This document shows positions 7,836-16,717 of a stretch of DNA of 64,000 nucleotides, piece after piece (within the stretch, counting starts at the first letter, position 1; every line of letters begins with the position of its first letter). The position numbers and the translations under genes are program-made. Under the pieces are notes generated by a model. That model saw only the letters and a list, made by a program, of their open reading frames with translations, was not told the DNA's origin and ran no database searches. Source of the DNA: Chloracidobacterium sp. N (GTDB lineage: Bacteria; Acidobacteriota; Blastocatellia; Chloracidobacteriales; Chloracidobacteriaceae). The DNA is taken from assembly GCF_018304765.1 (NCBI RefSeq), contig NZ_CP072642.1:665501-729500 (forward strand), given 5' to 3'.

Positions 7836-9431
7836 ATGGCTGTTGTGGGGAATGGGCGATCCGGTATGGAGACCACGGTCAGACATCGTGTAGCTCCGGC
7901 TGCTGACCCGGCGGCCGACCTCCATGGGCTGACGGCGCACCTCGCGGCGCTTTCGCCAACGGGCGGACGCTTCCGCGTGCAGGTCATCACCCCACATGGT
8001 TCCAGTCGTGGCGACTACCACGTGGAATGTGCTGTCAACTACGGCAAGCTGACGGTGACATACTGGGGGCCAAACGGTTCCGCTTGCTGGCGGGTCGAAC
8101 GCTACGCACGGCATGGCACGGCGCTCCGGCTCGATGTTTCCCGGCGGGTCGGAGCCGAGCGCGGACAGCTCATCATCACCTCCCCGGATGAAGCCCCGGA
8201 CGAAGCTCCGCCGGAGGCTTTTCCCACGCCGGACATGACACGGTGGAAAGCTTGCGTCCGAACGTGGCTCAACCGAAACCTCCCGGCCGGTGTGCGCATC
8301 ACCAGCCTGCGCCAACGGCGGTATCCGTCGCCCGTGGCAGGCTGGCGGGCGCAGTATGGCAACACGATCTGGCTGGTCTTCACAACAACCGGGCCGGCAA
8401 CGCTGCGCCGGCTTCTGGGAGACGCCCTGCACGCACTCGACGCGCTGCCGGCCGCAACCCATCTCTGGCTGTTGCTGCCGCCAGACAGCCGGGTGGAGCT
8501 GTTGCCGTTTCTGTCCCTGCTGCGCGTGCCGCAGGTGAGGCTCTACGAAGCCGCGCCCGACTGGTCAGCCGTGCATCCGCTCGCGCCCGGCCACCAGTTG
8601 CCGCTCATCACCGAGCCCGTCCGGCTGTGGCGCTACCGTCCGCCCACGCCAGCCGAACTCCAGTACCTGCGCCAATGGTTTGGCGATGCTCTGGATACCC
8701 ACTGCGAAGTTGTCCCGGCCGGAGGCAGCACGCTATCCGTCCGGTGGTACGGGCTGGAATGCGCCCGGTTGCAACGCCGTGTCGTGGCCGAAGAAAAGGC
8801 AGCCGGGCGCACGACACCGGCCCTGCGTTTTGGGTTGACGACGCTGGGCCAGCCAAGCCGTCCGTTGACTGCCCGGAACCGGGCTGATTTCCACGCGCTG
8901 CTGGAAACGCTTGGCCGCTACCGGACGCCGACGGCGCGGGAAGTTGGGCATCCGCTCTACCGCGCCCACCCGGAACGCTGGCTGGACGTGGCGGTGCGCC
9001 GTCAACTGCACCTTATTGACGAGGCTCTGGATTCGGCGCACATCCGCGTGCAGGCACCCCACTTCAGCCGCGATACGTTGGGGCTGGCCGATTTCGTCAC
9101 GCTGACCCGCACCGGCCGGCTGGCCGTGGTGGAACTCAAAGCCGACGCCGACGCGGACTTCATCTGGCAGGGGCTGACCTACTGGCTGCGGGCCGTCCAT
9201 CACTGGCAGAACGGGGATTTCCTGCGCCGGGGCTACTTTGCCGGCGCACAGCCTGATCGCTGCGCCCTGCCCCATCTGTACCTGCTGGCGCCAACGCTGC
9301 GGTTTCATCGCACCGTCCGCGCTGTTGCCCGGCGGCTGCGCACAGGCCTGCCGGTGACGCTGCTAGGCGTCAACGAGCGGTGGCGGCAGTCACTGCGGGT
9401 TGTCTTCCGGGAGTGCTTTGGCGACTTCTGA
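7836..9431 (+). CDS. Protein with C-terminal PD-(D/E)XK nuclease-like domain
   Basis: A 531-aa soluble protein. Residues about 385-480 contain LDVAVRRQLHLIDEAL, then GLADFVTLTRTGRLAVVELK, then WQGLTYWLRAVHHW. The spacing D-x(13)-E-L-K followed by a conserved Q in a helix is the pattern of PD-(D/E)XK phosphodiesterases, resembling the NucS C-terminal domain. From memory, acidobacterial genomes carry conserved unannotated proteins with this same C-terminal block. The N-terminal 380 residues are not recognised. AAAGG lies five bases before the ATG at 7836; a second ATG at 7866 is possible. It follows the methyltransferases and CPBP protease on the same strand, so a role in DNA processing or defence is possible but unproven. 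The G+C content matches the host. Confidence 0.7.
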   Translation: MAVVGNGRSGMETTVRHRVAPAADPAADLHGLTAHLAALSPTGGRFRVQVITPHGSSRGDYHVECAVNYGKLTVTYWGPNGSACWRVERYARHGTALRLDVSRRVGAERGQLIITSPDEAPDEAPPEAFPTPDMTRWKACVRTWLNRNLPAGVRITSLRQRRYPSPVAGWRAQYGNTIWLVFTTTGPATLRRLLGDALHALDALPAATHLWLLLPPDSRVELLPFLSLLRVPQVRLYEAAPDWSAVHPLAPGHQLPLITEPVRLWRYRPPTPAELQYLRQWFGDALDTHCEVVPAGGSTLSVRWYGLECARLQRRVVAEEKAAGRTTPALRFGLTTLGQPSRPLTARNRADFHALLETLGRYRTPTAREVGHPLYRAHPERWLDVAVRRQLHLIDEALDSAHIRVQAPHFSRDTLGLADFVTLTRTGRLAVVELKADADADFIWQGLTYWLRAVHHWQNGDFLRRGYFAGAQPDRCALPHLYLLAPTLRFHRTVRAVARRLRTGLPVTLLGVNERWRQSLRVVFRECFGDF

Positions 9432-9452
9432 TGGCCCCCGGCCCCGGAAATG

Positions 9453-9475
9453 AAAAAGCCGCCGGAACCGGCGGC
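9453..9475 (-). terminator. Rho-independent terminator of tRNA-Glu
   Basis: On the minus strand GCCGCCGG-TT-CCGGCGGC is followed by TTTTTC. The stem occupies 9458-9475 and the T run 9453-9457. It lies directly after the CCA end of the tRNA gene and also separates it from the convergent nuclease-like gene, which ends at 9431. Confidence 0.85.
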
Positions 9476-9478
9476 GGG

Positions 9479-9554
9479 TGGTGTCTCGTACGGGAGTCGA
9501 ACCCGTGTTACCGCCGTGAAAGGGCGGTGTCCTAGGCCACTAGACGAACGAGAC
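9479..9554 (-). tRNA. tRNA-Glu (anticodon UUC)
   Basis: On the minus strand the 76-nt sequence folds as a standard cloverleaf: acceptor GTCTCGT pairs with ACGAGAC, the anticodon arm CCGCC-CTTTCAC-GGCGG carries UUC, and the T arm has GGTTCGACTCC. A discriminator A and an encoded CCA (9479-9481 on the plus strand read TGG) follow. It reads Glu codons GAA/GAG. tRNA-Glu genes are frequent integration sites; no duplicated 3' end was noticed in the window. Confidence 0.95.
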
Positions 9555-9590
9555 GCAAATGCTTTGAAAAGAACATCCAAAAGGGCCGTC

Positions 9591-11033
9591 TCAAAAAACG
9601 AATGCGCAATTGGCCATGACCGGGGATGGGCTGTCAAGCCCGCCAACTTCTTCTGAAGCCGGCTTTCCGGCGCTGTGTCCGCCCATCCATACCGGAACGG
9701 GCAGGTGTGGCGTCCAGCCGGAACCGGACGGACAGCCGGGGTGCAGCCGGGAGCCTTGCCCCTGGCGCTGTAGTTTCAGCGCAAGCTGTTGCATAGCATG
9801 GCGGAGATCAACGTCAATGTTCCGGCGTACGTCTTCAAGGGTCAGCTTGACCGTGACATCAGGGGTGACACCCTGCCCTTGGAGTCGCACACCGCGCACC
9901 GTGCGGTAGTCGCGGATGCTGATCTGCACTTTGCCGCCATCCGGGAGTGGTTCCTGGATGCTGGCCAGTACGGCCCCGGCCGTCCGCCGTCCAATGACCG
10001 TACCGCGCCCGGTTTCCTGAACGGCCGCAGCGAAAATTTCGGCGGCGCTGGCCGAGTGTTCGTCAATCAGCACCAGCACCGGCCCGGCAAAGGCCTGCCG
10101 GTTGCCGCTGACCCGCATCCGCAGTGGCTTCTGGTTACGCTGGATGAAATCGCCAAAAACCACGTCCTGGCGGTAGATGAGCCGCAGACAGTCAGCGAGC
10201 ACATCGAGCAGGCCGCCGGTATTTTCGCGCAGGTCAAAAATCAGACCGGCAGCCTGTGGATTGGACGTGATGTGCTCTTCCAGCCAGTCGGCCGTTTTCG
10301 GTGCAAACTCAGTGAACCGCAGGTAAAGGACGCCATCGGGAAGGTACTGCGCCCGCTGTTCCGGTGTTGTGGCGAAGGGGCGGCAGATGACTTCAACCCG
10401 CTTGGGACGGTCGTTCGGGTCAAGAAATTTGAGTTTGACAGACTGACCCGCCTGGAAGCGTTGCCCCGGCCTGAAGCCGGTGAAGGGCTGCCCGTCCATT
10501 TCGGCTATGATCCAGCCCGGACGAATGCCGGCTTCGTGAGCGGCCGAACCGCCGAGCGTGTGCGTGATCACCCATTGCCCTTCGAGCTTGCGCAACTGGA
10601 TGCCAAGACCGACCCGCGCGCCCTGCTTTTCTTCCCGTACGCGGCTGGGCGGCAGGGCGAAGGTATGTTGGTCGTCGAGTGTTGCCAGAAGCTGATTGAT
10701 CACACGGTAGAGGGTGGATTCATCCCTGGCTGCCAGTGCCTGTTGCCGGAACTGCTGGGTCAAATCCCGCCAGTTCGCGCCGTGCAGCCGGGGGTCGTAG
10801 TACCGGCGCTCAATCAGCCGGCACACCGTATCGAAAACCCGTACATTCTGCTGGGCGCTGACCGTCGTTTCCCGGCTCGTTTCCCGGCTTGTTGCCCAGC
10901 TTGTCGCCAGAACCGGCGGATAGACCGGCCACGGGAAACTGCCAGCCAGCAGCAGCCCCAGCGCCACACCAAGGAACGTTCGCCAGAGGCGCTGGCTGCA
11001 CCTGCCTTGGCTTGATGGAAAACGATGCTGCAT
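9591..11033 (-). CDS. S41-family C-terminal processing protease-like protein
   Basis: Exported protein of about 480 aa with the order signal peptide (LGVALGLLLAGSFPW region), helical N-domain, PDZ-like domain (from about residue 140, GVRVGLGIQL-type start, seen as ARVGLGIQLRKL), then an S41 protease core. The nucleophile region DEHSASAAEIFAAAVQE is intact (Ser about 329). In CtpA/Tsp enzymes the general-base lysine sits about 25 residues later in an FGKG motif; here that position reads TAGAV, so the lysine is missing. Some S41 subgroups work with other residues, so activity cannot be excluded. The frame extends to 11183, but ATG 11033 directly precedes the signal peptide. It is a single gene, convergent with nothing and divergent from the PilZ-like gene. 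Confidence 0.82.
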   Translation of the reverse strand: MQHRFPSSQGRCSQRLWRTFLGVALGLLLAGSFPWPVYPPVLATSWATSRETSRETTVSAQQNVRVFDTVCRLIERRYYDPRLHGANWRDLTQQFRQQALAARDESTLYRVINQLLATLDDQHTFALPPSRVREEKQGARVGLGIQLRKLEGQWVITHTLGGSAAHEAGIRPGWIIAEMDGQPFTGFRPGQRFQAGQSVKLKFLDPNDRPKRVEVICRPFATTPEQRAQYLPDGVLYLRFTEFAPKTADWLEEHITSNPQAAGLIFDLRENTGGLLDVLADCLRLIYRQDVVFGDFIQRNQKPLRMRVSGNRQAFAGPVLVLIDEHSASAAEIFAAAVQETGRGTVIGRRTAGAVLASIQEPLPDGGKVQISIRDYRTVRGVRLQGQGVTPDVTVKLTLEDVRRNIDVDLRHAMQQLALKLQRQGQGSRLHPGCPSGSGWTPHLPVPVWMGGHSAGKPASEEVGGLDSPSPVMANCAFVF

Positions 11034-11231
11034 AGTCAAGCCCCGGATAACAGACCGTTGAAGGAGACAGATGAAACTAAGGCCGATCATCTGGTTTTGG
11101 CAACGGAAAGCTGGAAAAGCATCGCCGGGCTGTGGTTGCATAAAGGGTTGTGCAGGTTGACCCGGAAAAATCATGAAGGCCAAACCCCGGCATGCGACGC
11201 TTGACCAACAAAGGGGAAGTTCAGACGCGAT

Positions 11232-11603
11232 ATGATGGAAACCGACGAGTCAAAGTTTGAAAGCATGCGGCGTGAAAACCGGTTGACGTGCCACCTGCCC
11301 GCCGTGGTCGAAGGGCGTGACAAGGATGGTCTCAAACGGGATACCGCCGCCCAGTGTGTTTCGATTAGTCGGCGTGGGGCCTGTGTCATCACCCCGCTGG
11401 AAGTCACGGTTGGCGAAAAACTCACCCTGGCGCTGCCGAGCGTCAATGCCGAGCGCAGGGAAATGATGGTCGTCGCGTGGATTCGGGAATTTGAGGGCCA
11501 GCGGCACGTCGGCCTGGGACCGATTGACGAAGATACCTTCGTCATTTTCAGCGATGCCGCCGTAACGGGCGGGGCCGCCGGTGAAGCTTCGGCAGCCGGT
11601 TAG
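11232..11603 (+). CDS. PilZ-like domain protein
   Basis: A 123-aa protein matching the PilZ fold: an N-terminal RRENR box (RxxxR), a short strand region, SISRRGACV in the place of the [D/N]xSxxG motif, then GEKLTLALPS and a VVAWIREFEGQRHVGLGPI strand. PilZ domains bind cyclic di-GMP; here the RxxxR arginines and SxxG are kept but the Asp/Asn is Ser, so binding is plausible but not certain. The C-terminal 15 residues are a low-complexity Ala/Gly tail. The hydrolase gene starts 17 bases downstream, so both are likely in one transcript. Confidence 0.72.
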   Translation: MMETDESKFESMRRENRLTCHLPAVVEGRDKDGLKRDTAAQCVSISRRGACVITPLEVTVGEKLTLALPSVNAERREMMVVAWIREFEGQRHVGLGPIDEDTFVIFSDAAVTGGAAGEASAAG

Positions 11604-11620
11604 GAGAGCAACCCGCTGCC

Positions 11621-12772
11621 ATGCTGAAGCGACTCATTCAGTCCTGGGAACTCCGCCTGTCGAAGGTGGACCGCCACCGGCGTGCTTCACCCTTTGCCTG
11701 GGGACTCGACCACCTCACCAGCCACAGCGAGCACCTGCCGGCGCCCCTGCCGGTGGCCGATTTTCCCCATCCGCCGGACTTTCTGCGCGAGTACGTCCGG
11801 CAGACCCTCGCCGCCGGGGAACGCTTCTTCGCACCGCCGCCCCTTGCGCAATGGCACCTCCATGACGGGTGGCTGACCTTTCCCAGCTCGATTCAGACGC
11901 CGGACGAACCCAACAACCTGGCTTGGGCGCGTTACTTTCCGGTTCGGGAACGGCCGGGCGCAACAACCCGCCCGCCGGTTGTGCTGGTGCTTCCCCAGTG
12001 GAATGCCGACTACGCCAGCCACGTTTCGGTCTGCCAAGGGCTGAATGCCTTTGGCATTGCGTCCGTCCGGTTGAGTCTGCCCTACCACGGCAGCCGGCGG
12101 CCCGTGCATCAGGTACGCGCTGATTACATGGTCAGCCCCAACCTAGGGCGTACCCTCCAGGCCGTCCGGCAGGCCGTTCACGAAGTGCGGCTCGTGCTCG
12201 ACTGGCTCGAAAGCCAGGGCTACCACCGCTTCGGCATCATCGGGACGAGTATCGGCTCCTGTGTGGCGTTTCTGGCCTACGCCTTTGACCCACGCCTGCA
12301 GGTTGCGGCGTTCAACCACGTGTCGAGCTACTTTGCCGACGTGGTCTGGACCGGCATTTCCACCAGCCACGTCCGGGCCGGGTTGGAACAGCACGTCACC
12401 CGCCATGACTTGCGCGAGTACTGGCTGCCGATCAGCCCTTTCCCCTACATTGAGCGGCTGGGCCGCCCGGAAAACCGGAGCAAAAAGACCCTGCTCATCG
12501 CGGCGCGCTACGACCTGACGTTCCTGCCACACCTGACCCGCCATGCCCTGAGCGAGTTTGAGCGCCACCGCGCGCCGTACACTTCGGCCTGGATGTACTG
12601 CGGCCACTACACCACCGGTGAGACGCCGTTCAAGTTTCACGACGGCTACCTGATGATCAACCACATGCGCAAGCATCTGAATCCGGGCGGCCATGTCGTG
12701 CGGCAGGCCCTGAAAAGCCAGCTTCCGGCGGTGCTGCGGCCACGCTCGCGGGCGCTTCGTCCGCCCGCGTAG
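11621..12772 (+). CDS. Alpha/beta hydrolase, ABHD18-like
   Basis: A 383-aa alpha/beta-hydrolase. The nucleophile elbow GTSIG is at residues 208-212 (Ser210). Around it, LPYHGSRRP at about 153-161 followed by a Q-rich turn and VLDWLESQGYHRFGIIGTS follow the pattern of the ABHD18/DUF2048 group. A candidate acid is in the IAARYDLTFLP segment and a candidate base is in YCGHYTTGETPF. No signal peptide is present, so it is probably cytoplasmic. Substrate is unknown. It is cotranscribed with the PilZ-like gene upstream and lies about 90 bases before pstS, separated by the presumed pst promoter. Confidence 0.78.
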   Translation: MLKRLIQSWELRLSKVDRHRRASPFAWGLDHLTSHSEHLPAPLPVADFPHPPDFLREYVRQTLAAGERFFAPPPLAQWHLHDGWLTFPSSIQTPDEPNNLAWARYFPVRERPGATTRPPVVLVLPQWNADYASHVSVCQGLNAFGIASVRLSLPYHGSRRPVHQVRADYMVSPNLGRTLQAVRQAVHEVRLVLDWLESQGYHRFGIIGTSIGSCVAFLAYAFDPRLQVAAFNHVSSYFADVVWTGISTSHVRAGLEQHVTRHDLREYWLPISPFPYIERLGRPENRSKKTLLIAARYDLTFLPHLTRHALSEFERHRAPYTSAWMYCGHYTTGETPFKFHDGYLMINHMRKHLNPGGHVVRQALKSQLPAVLRPRSRALRPPA

Positions 12773-12791
12773 GACCCTGGTTGGTCTGCGC

Positions 12792-12809
12792 CTGTTACAT
12801 CCCTGAAAA
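12792..12809 (+). promoter_or_regulatory. Possible Pho box upstream of pstS
   Basis: CTGTTACATCCCTGAAAA resembles the 18-bp Pho box, two 7-bp CTGTCAT-like units separated by four bases (first unit 5/7, second 4/7). It lies 56 bases before the pstS ATG. Position and the phosphate role of the downstream operon support it; the match is only moderate and the consensus is from enterobacteria. Confidence 0.3.
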
Positions 12810-12865
12810 AACGCCGTAACACCCATCGCGCTTGCTTGGCGCATCTTCCCGGCCGAGGTGCGCCT

Positions 12866-13870
12866 ATGTGGTTTCAGTCCCTGTTGGTTGTCGGGCTGGC
12901 GCTGATGACGGCGACGACCCCCTATTGCGCTCCGGCAGGGCGCGGTTTTCCGGTCATCCGCGTGGACGGCTCCAGCACCGTCTATCCACTGGCCGAAGCC
13001 GTCGCCGAGGAGTTCCAGCGGAACTATCCGGGCGTGCGCGTGACCATCGGCGTCTCCGGCACGGGCGGCGGCATGAAAAAGTTTTGCCGTGGAGAAACTG
13101 ACCTGGCCACGGCTTCGCGCCCCATCGCCGCGTCTGAACGTGAAGCATGTCGCCAGGCCGGGCTGGCCTATTACGAACTGCCTATCGCCATGGATGCCAT
13201 CGTCGTCGTCACGCATCCCGGCAACGTCCAGGTGTCGGCCATGACGCTCGATGAGTTACGGCGCATCTGGGCCCCTGAAGCCCAGGGACGCATCCGCCGC
13301 TGGTCGCAGGTCAACCCGGCGTGGGGCGACCGCCCGCTCAACCTGTACGGCGCCGGAACCGACTCCGGGACGTTCGATTACTTCACCGAAGTCGTCAACG
13401 GCAAGGCGCGGGCCAGTCGCGGCGACTACATGGCGTCCGAAGACGACAACGTGCTCGTGCAGGGCATTGCCGGCGATCCCAACGCGCTGGGGTACTTTGG
13501 CTTTGACATCTACTACGAAAACCGCGACCGGCTGCGTCCCGTCCCGATAGCGCGGGCTGCCGGCCAACCGCCCGTGACGCCGACCGTCGAGACAATCCTC
13601 TCCGGGGCGTATGCGCCGCTGGCGCGGCCGCTGTTCATCTACGTCAACGCGCGCTCCCTGGAACGCCCGGAAGTTGCCGACTTCGTTCACTTCTGGCTCG
13701 AACACGGCGCGGCGCTGGCGGACGAAGTGCACTGTGTGCCGCTGCCGCCGGAAGCCTACGCTGCCGTCCGTCAGCATCTGGCCAACGGGCGCGTCGGCAG
13801 CGTCTTCACCCATCGCCCGGCGGTGGCAGTTTCCATTCAGGATTTGCTGACCTGGCCGGCCGCGTTGTAG
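12866..13870 (+). CDS. pstS: Phosphate ABC transporter substrate-binding protein PstS
   Basis: Periplasmic phosphate-binding protein that delivers Pi to PstCA. About 334 aa with a signal peptide (residues 1-22, LLVVGLALMTATTPY). The phosphate-binding loops are visible: VDGSSTVYPL near the mature N-terminus, SGTGGGMKKFC, and GAGTDSGTFDYF (SGTxDYF). It resembles the short PstS type with a VxGSST start rather than the E. coli form. The ATG at 12866 is preceded by GAGGTG at six bases; the longer frame from a TTG at 12836 was rejected. First gene of pstSCAB, likely induced by phosphate starvation. Confidence 0.95.
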   Translation: MWFQSLLVVGLALMTATTPYCAPAGRGFPVIRVDGSSTVYPLAEAVAEEFQRNYPGVRVTIGVSGTGGGMKKFCRGETDLATASRPIAASEREACRQAGLAYYELPIAMDAIVVVTHPGNVQVSAMTLDELRRIWAPEAQGRIRRWSQVNPAWGDRPLNLYGAGTDSGTFDYFTEVVNGKARASRGDYMASEDDNVLVQGIAGDPNALGYFGFDIYYENRDRLRPVPIARAAGQPPVTPTVETILSGAYAPLARPLFIYVNARSLERPEVADFVHFWLEHGAALADEVHCVPLPPEAYAAVRQHLANGRVGSVFTHRPAVAVSIQDLLTWPAAL

Positions 13871-13879
13871 GCGGCAGCC

Positions 13880-14800
13880 GTGGCTGAAACCGATATGCCA
13901 AAGCGACAGCGAAGCTGGCGAAACTGGTGGGAAACCGGCATCGAGTGGCTGCTGGCCGGTGCGGCGCTGGTGGCCGTACTGACGACACTGGGCATCGCCG
14001 CTGTGCTGATTGGCGAGTCGCTGCCGTTTTTCAGGGTGGTTTCCTGGCGCAGCTTTCTCACCGACACGCAATGGACGCCGCTTTTTGCCGAGCCGCGCTT
14101 TGGCATTGGCGTTCTGCTGTCGGGAACCATCACCAGTTCCGCCGTGGCGCTGGCTGTTGCCATTCCCTGTGGCACGTGGCTGGCCCTGTATCTGTCGGAA
14201 TTTGCCACGGGACGCTTCCGGGAAAGCGTCAAGCCCATCCTTGAACTGCTGGCTGGCGTGCCGACGGTGGTGTTCGGGTACTTTGCGCTCTACACCGTCA
14301 CTCCGCTGCTGCAAAAGCTGTGGCCGGCGCTGCCTGGCTTCAATCTGCTCTCGGCCGGGCTGGTCATGGGCGTGATGATCGTGCCCTACGTGGCCTCGCT
14401 CAGCGAAGACGCCCTGCGGGCCGTCCCGATGAGCCTGCGCGAAGGCGCTTACGCTCTGGGTGCGACACGCCTGCAAGCCGCCTGGCAGGTGGTGCTGCCG
14501 GCGGCGTTTTCGGGCGTGGCGGCGTCGTACGTTCTGGGTGTCTCCCGCGCCATCGGCGAAACGATGATCGTGGCGATTGCGGCCGGACAGCAGCCGCGCC
14601 TGACGTTCAACCCACTCGAACCGGCGGCGACCGTCACGACCTACATCGTCCAGGTGTCCAAGGGGGATGTGCCCTACGGCAGTCTGGGCTACCGGACGAT
14701 TTTTGCAGCGGCGCTGGTGTTGTTCATCCTGACGCTGGTGTTCAACCTGGCGGCGGACTGGGTCCGCCGCCGGCAGCGTGTTCAGGGGTGTGTCCTATGA
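13880..14800 (+). CDS. pstC: Phosphate ABC transporter permease PstC
   Basis: Inner-membrane permease, 306 aa, six predicted membrane segments after a basic cytoplasmic N-terminus. The GVPTVVFGYFAL segment and the EAA loop (SLREGAYALGATRLQAAWQV) are characteristic of PstC. The start is a GTG at 13880 nine bases after the pstS stop; an ATG at 13895 is an alternative. Its stop overlaps the pstA start (ATGA), so the two permeases are translationally coupled. Confidence 0.95.
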   Translation: MAETDMPKRQRSWRNWWETGIEWLLAGAALVAVLTTLGIAAVLIGESLPFFRVVSWRSFLTDTQWTPLFAEPRFGIGVLLSGTITSSAVALAVAIPCGTWLALYLSEFATGRFRESVKPILELLAGVPTVVFGYFALYTVTPLLQKLWPALPGFNLLSAGLVMGVMIVPYVASLSEDALRAVPMSLREGAYALGATRLQAAWQVVLPAAFSGVAASYVLGVSRAIGETMIVAIAAGQQPRLTFNPLEPAATVTTYIVQVSKGDVPYGSLGYRTIFAAALVLFILTLVFNLAADWVRRRQRVQGCVL

Positions 14801-15735
14801 CGAACCCGGCAACGATTGGCCGCCTGGGGGACCGCGCCGCGGCGCGCATCCGGTGGGCCAGGCAGCTCGAACGGGGCTTTGTGCTGGGGGCCTGGGCGTT
14901 GCTGGGACTGCTGGCGGTGGTGTTTCTGTCCCTGTTTGCCGGTGTGCTCCAGACGGGGTGGGAGCGTTTGCAGCCGGATTTCTTTCTGACCTTTGCTTCC
15001 CGCCGGGCGGCACAGGCCGGGATTCTGGCCGCCTGGGTCGGGACGCTGGTGGTCATGGCGGTGACGGCAGCCGTGGCCCTTCCGCTTGGCGTGGCGGCCG
15101 GGGTCTATCTCGAAGAGTACGCCCGCCCGGGCCGCCTCACCACGCTGATTGAAGTCAACATTGTCAATCTGGCCGGTGTGCCTTCGATTGTCTATGGCTT
15201 GCTGGCGCTGGGGCTTTTCGTCCGCCTGCTGGGGCTGGGCGCGAGCATCCTGACGGCCGGCCTGACGCTGGGGCTGCTCATCTTGCCGATTGTTGTCGTG
15301 GCCACGCGCGAGGCCATCCGCACGGTGCCCCAGTCCATCCGGGAAGCGTCCTACGCCGTCGGCGCAACCCGCTGGCAGACGGTGTGGCAGCACGTCCTGC
15401 CGGCGGCGCTTCCCGGCATTCTGACCGGCATCATCATTGGCCTGGCGCGGGCCATCGGCGAAACCGCCCCGCTGGTGACGATTGGGGCCGTGACCTTCAT
15501 TGCCTTTCTGCCACCTGCACCGTTCTCGCCCGAAGCGCCGTTTCTGTCGTTTGACTGGCTGTGGGCGCCGTTTACGGCGCTGCCGATTGTGACCTTTGAC
15601 TGGACTTCCCGCCCCAATCCGGCTTTTCGCCCCAATGCGGCGGCGGCGGCGCTGGTGCTGACCTTTCTGACAGCGGTGATGAATGCCACGGCGGTCTGGC
15701 TGCGCTATCGCCTGCGCCGGCAGCAACTCTGGTAG
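14797..15735 (+). CDS. pstA: Phosphate ABC transporter permease PstA
   Basis: Partner permease of PstC, about 312 aa with six membrane segments. It has the PstA hallmark [13 protein letters not shown] and the EAA loop [20 protein letters not shown]. The open frame extends far upstream in the pstC region, but ATG 14797, overlapping the pstC TGA by four bases, gives the expected family length. The C-terminal periplasmic loop between the last two membrane segments is rich in Pro and Phe. The pstB gene follows after 20 bases. Confidence 0.95.
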   Translation: MTNPATIGRLGDRAAARIRWARQLERGFVLGAWALLGLLAVVFLSLFAGVLQTGWERLQPDFFLTFASRRAAQAGILAAWVGTLVVMAVTAAVALPLGVAAGVYLEEYARPGRLTTLIEVNIVNLAGVPSIVYGLLALGLFVRLLGLGASILTAGLTLGLLILPIVVVATREAIRTVPQSIREASYAVGATRWQTVWQHVLPAALPGILTGIIIGLARAIGETAPLVTIGAVTFIAFLPPAPFSPEAPFLSFDWLWAPFTALPIVTFDWTSRPNPAFRPNAAAAALVLTFLTAVMNATAVWLRYRLRRQQLW

Positions 15736-15755
15736 CGTGGGAGGTTTTCCGGCCT

Positions 15756-16565
15756 ATGAACAACAGCGTCCAAAGACAGCCGGCCAACAGCCATGAACCA
15801 TCCCACGTTCTCAAGGCCGAAACCCGCAACCTGAGCTTCTTCTACGGAGACAAGGCCGCCCTGCGGGAAGTCAACCTGCCGGTGCACGCCCGGCGCGCAA
15901 CCGCCCTCATCGGCCCTTCAGGGTGTGGCAAAAGCACCCTGCTGCGCTGCTTCAACCGGATGCATGATCTCTATCCGGGGCATCGCTACCAGGGCGAAAT
16001 CCGCCTCTATCCTGACGACATCAACCTGCTCGCCCCGGAAACCGATCCCATTCTGGTGCGGTCGCGCATCGGCATGGTCTTCCAGAAGCCGAATCCCTTT
16101 CCGAAGTCGGTCTTTGAAAATGTCGCCTACGGGCTGCGCCTGCGCGGCATCCGCCAGACCGCCGAACTGGAAGCACGGGTTGAACGCGCCCTGCGGGATG
16201 CCGCCCTGTGGGATGAAGTCAAGGATCGGTTGAAGGACTCCGCCTACGCGCTTTCCGGCGGGCAGCAGCAACGCCTGTGTATCGCCCGTGCGCTGGCCGT
16301 TGAGCCGGAACTGTTGCTGTTCGATGAACCGACTTCCGCCCTGGACCCGCTGGCCACGGCCAGCATCGAGGAACTGCTGCGCAACCTCAAGGTGCACGTC
16401 ACCACGCTTATCGTCACCCACAACCTGCAGCAGGCGGCGCGGGTGGCCGAGTTCACCGCCTTTATGTATCTGGGTGAACTGGTCGAGTTCGGACCCACCG
16501 AAGTGCTTTTCAACGCACCATCCCAAAAACAAACCGAGGATTACCTCGCCGGACGGTTCGGCTAG
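15756..16565 (+). CDS. pstB: Phosphate ABC transporter ATP-binding protein PstB
   Basis: ATPase of the Pst importer, 269 aa. Walker [10 protein letters not shown] at about residue 53, the PstB-specific Q-loop [12 protein letters not shown], signature motif LSGGQQQR, Walker [14 protein letters not shown] and switch histidine in [10 protein letters not shown] are all present. An extra 20-residue N-terminal extension precedes the family core. phoU, which commonly follows pstB, is absent; the next gene is an M16 homologue. A T6 run follows the stop but no convincing stem was found. Confidence 0.96.
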   Translation: MNNSVQRQPANSHEPSHVLKAETRNLSFFYGDKAALREVNLPVHARRATALIGPSGCGKSTLLRCFNRMHDLYPGHRYQGEIRLYPDDINLLAPETDPILVRSRIGMVFQKPNPFPKSVFENVAYGLRLRGIRQTAELEARVERALRDAALWDEVKDRLKDSAYALSGGQQQRLCIARALAVEPELLLFDEPTSALDPLATASIEELLRNLKVHVTTLIVTHNLQQAARVAEFTAFMYLGELVEFGPTEVLFNAPSQKQTEDYLAGRFG

Positions 16566-16717
16566 GCAACGGCTTTTTTCACTGTGCCGTCAGATGCCAT
16601 TATCTCTGCTCCGATGTATCAGGCCGGCAGCAACTTGCCGCCCGGGCACGGAACGGACTACGGTCACAGACCCGACACCAGTCCGGGGACACGCCGGACG
16701 GGTTTGGAAGGTTGCCT

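Noticed and set aside
9479-9554. Integrated element at the tRNA-Glu gene
   Set aside because: No integrase, no repeated tRNA end and host-like base composition beside it; only the possibility is noted in the findings.
13256-14476. 406-aa minus-strand open frame opposite pstS-pstC
   Set aside because: Antisense to clear pst genes; rich in Arg, Gln and His as expected for a shadow.
16566-16600. Terminator after pstB
   Set aside because: A T6 run is present, but the best stem has only four pairs, so it is not supported.
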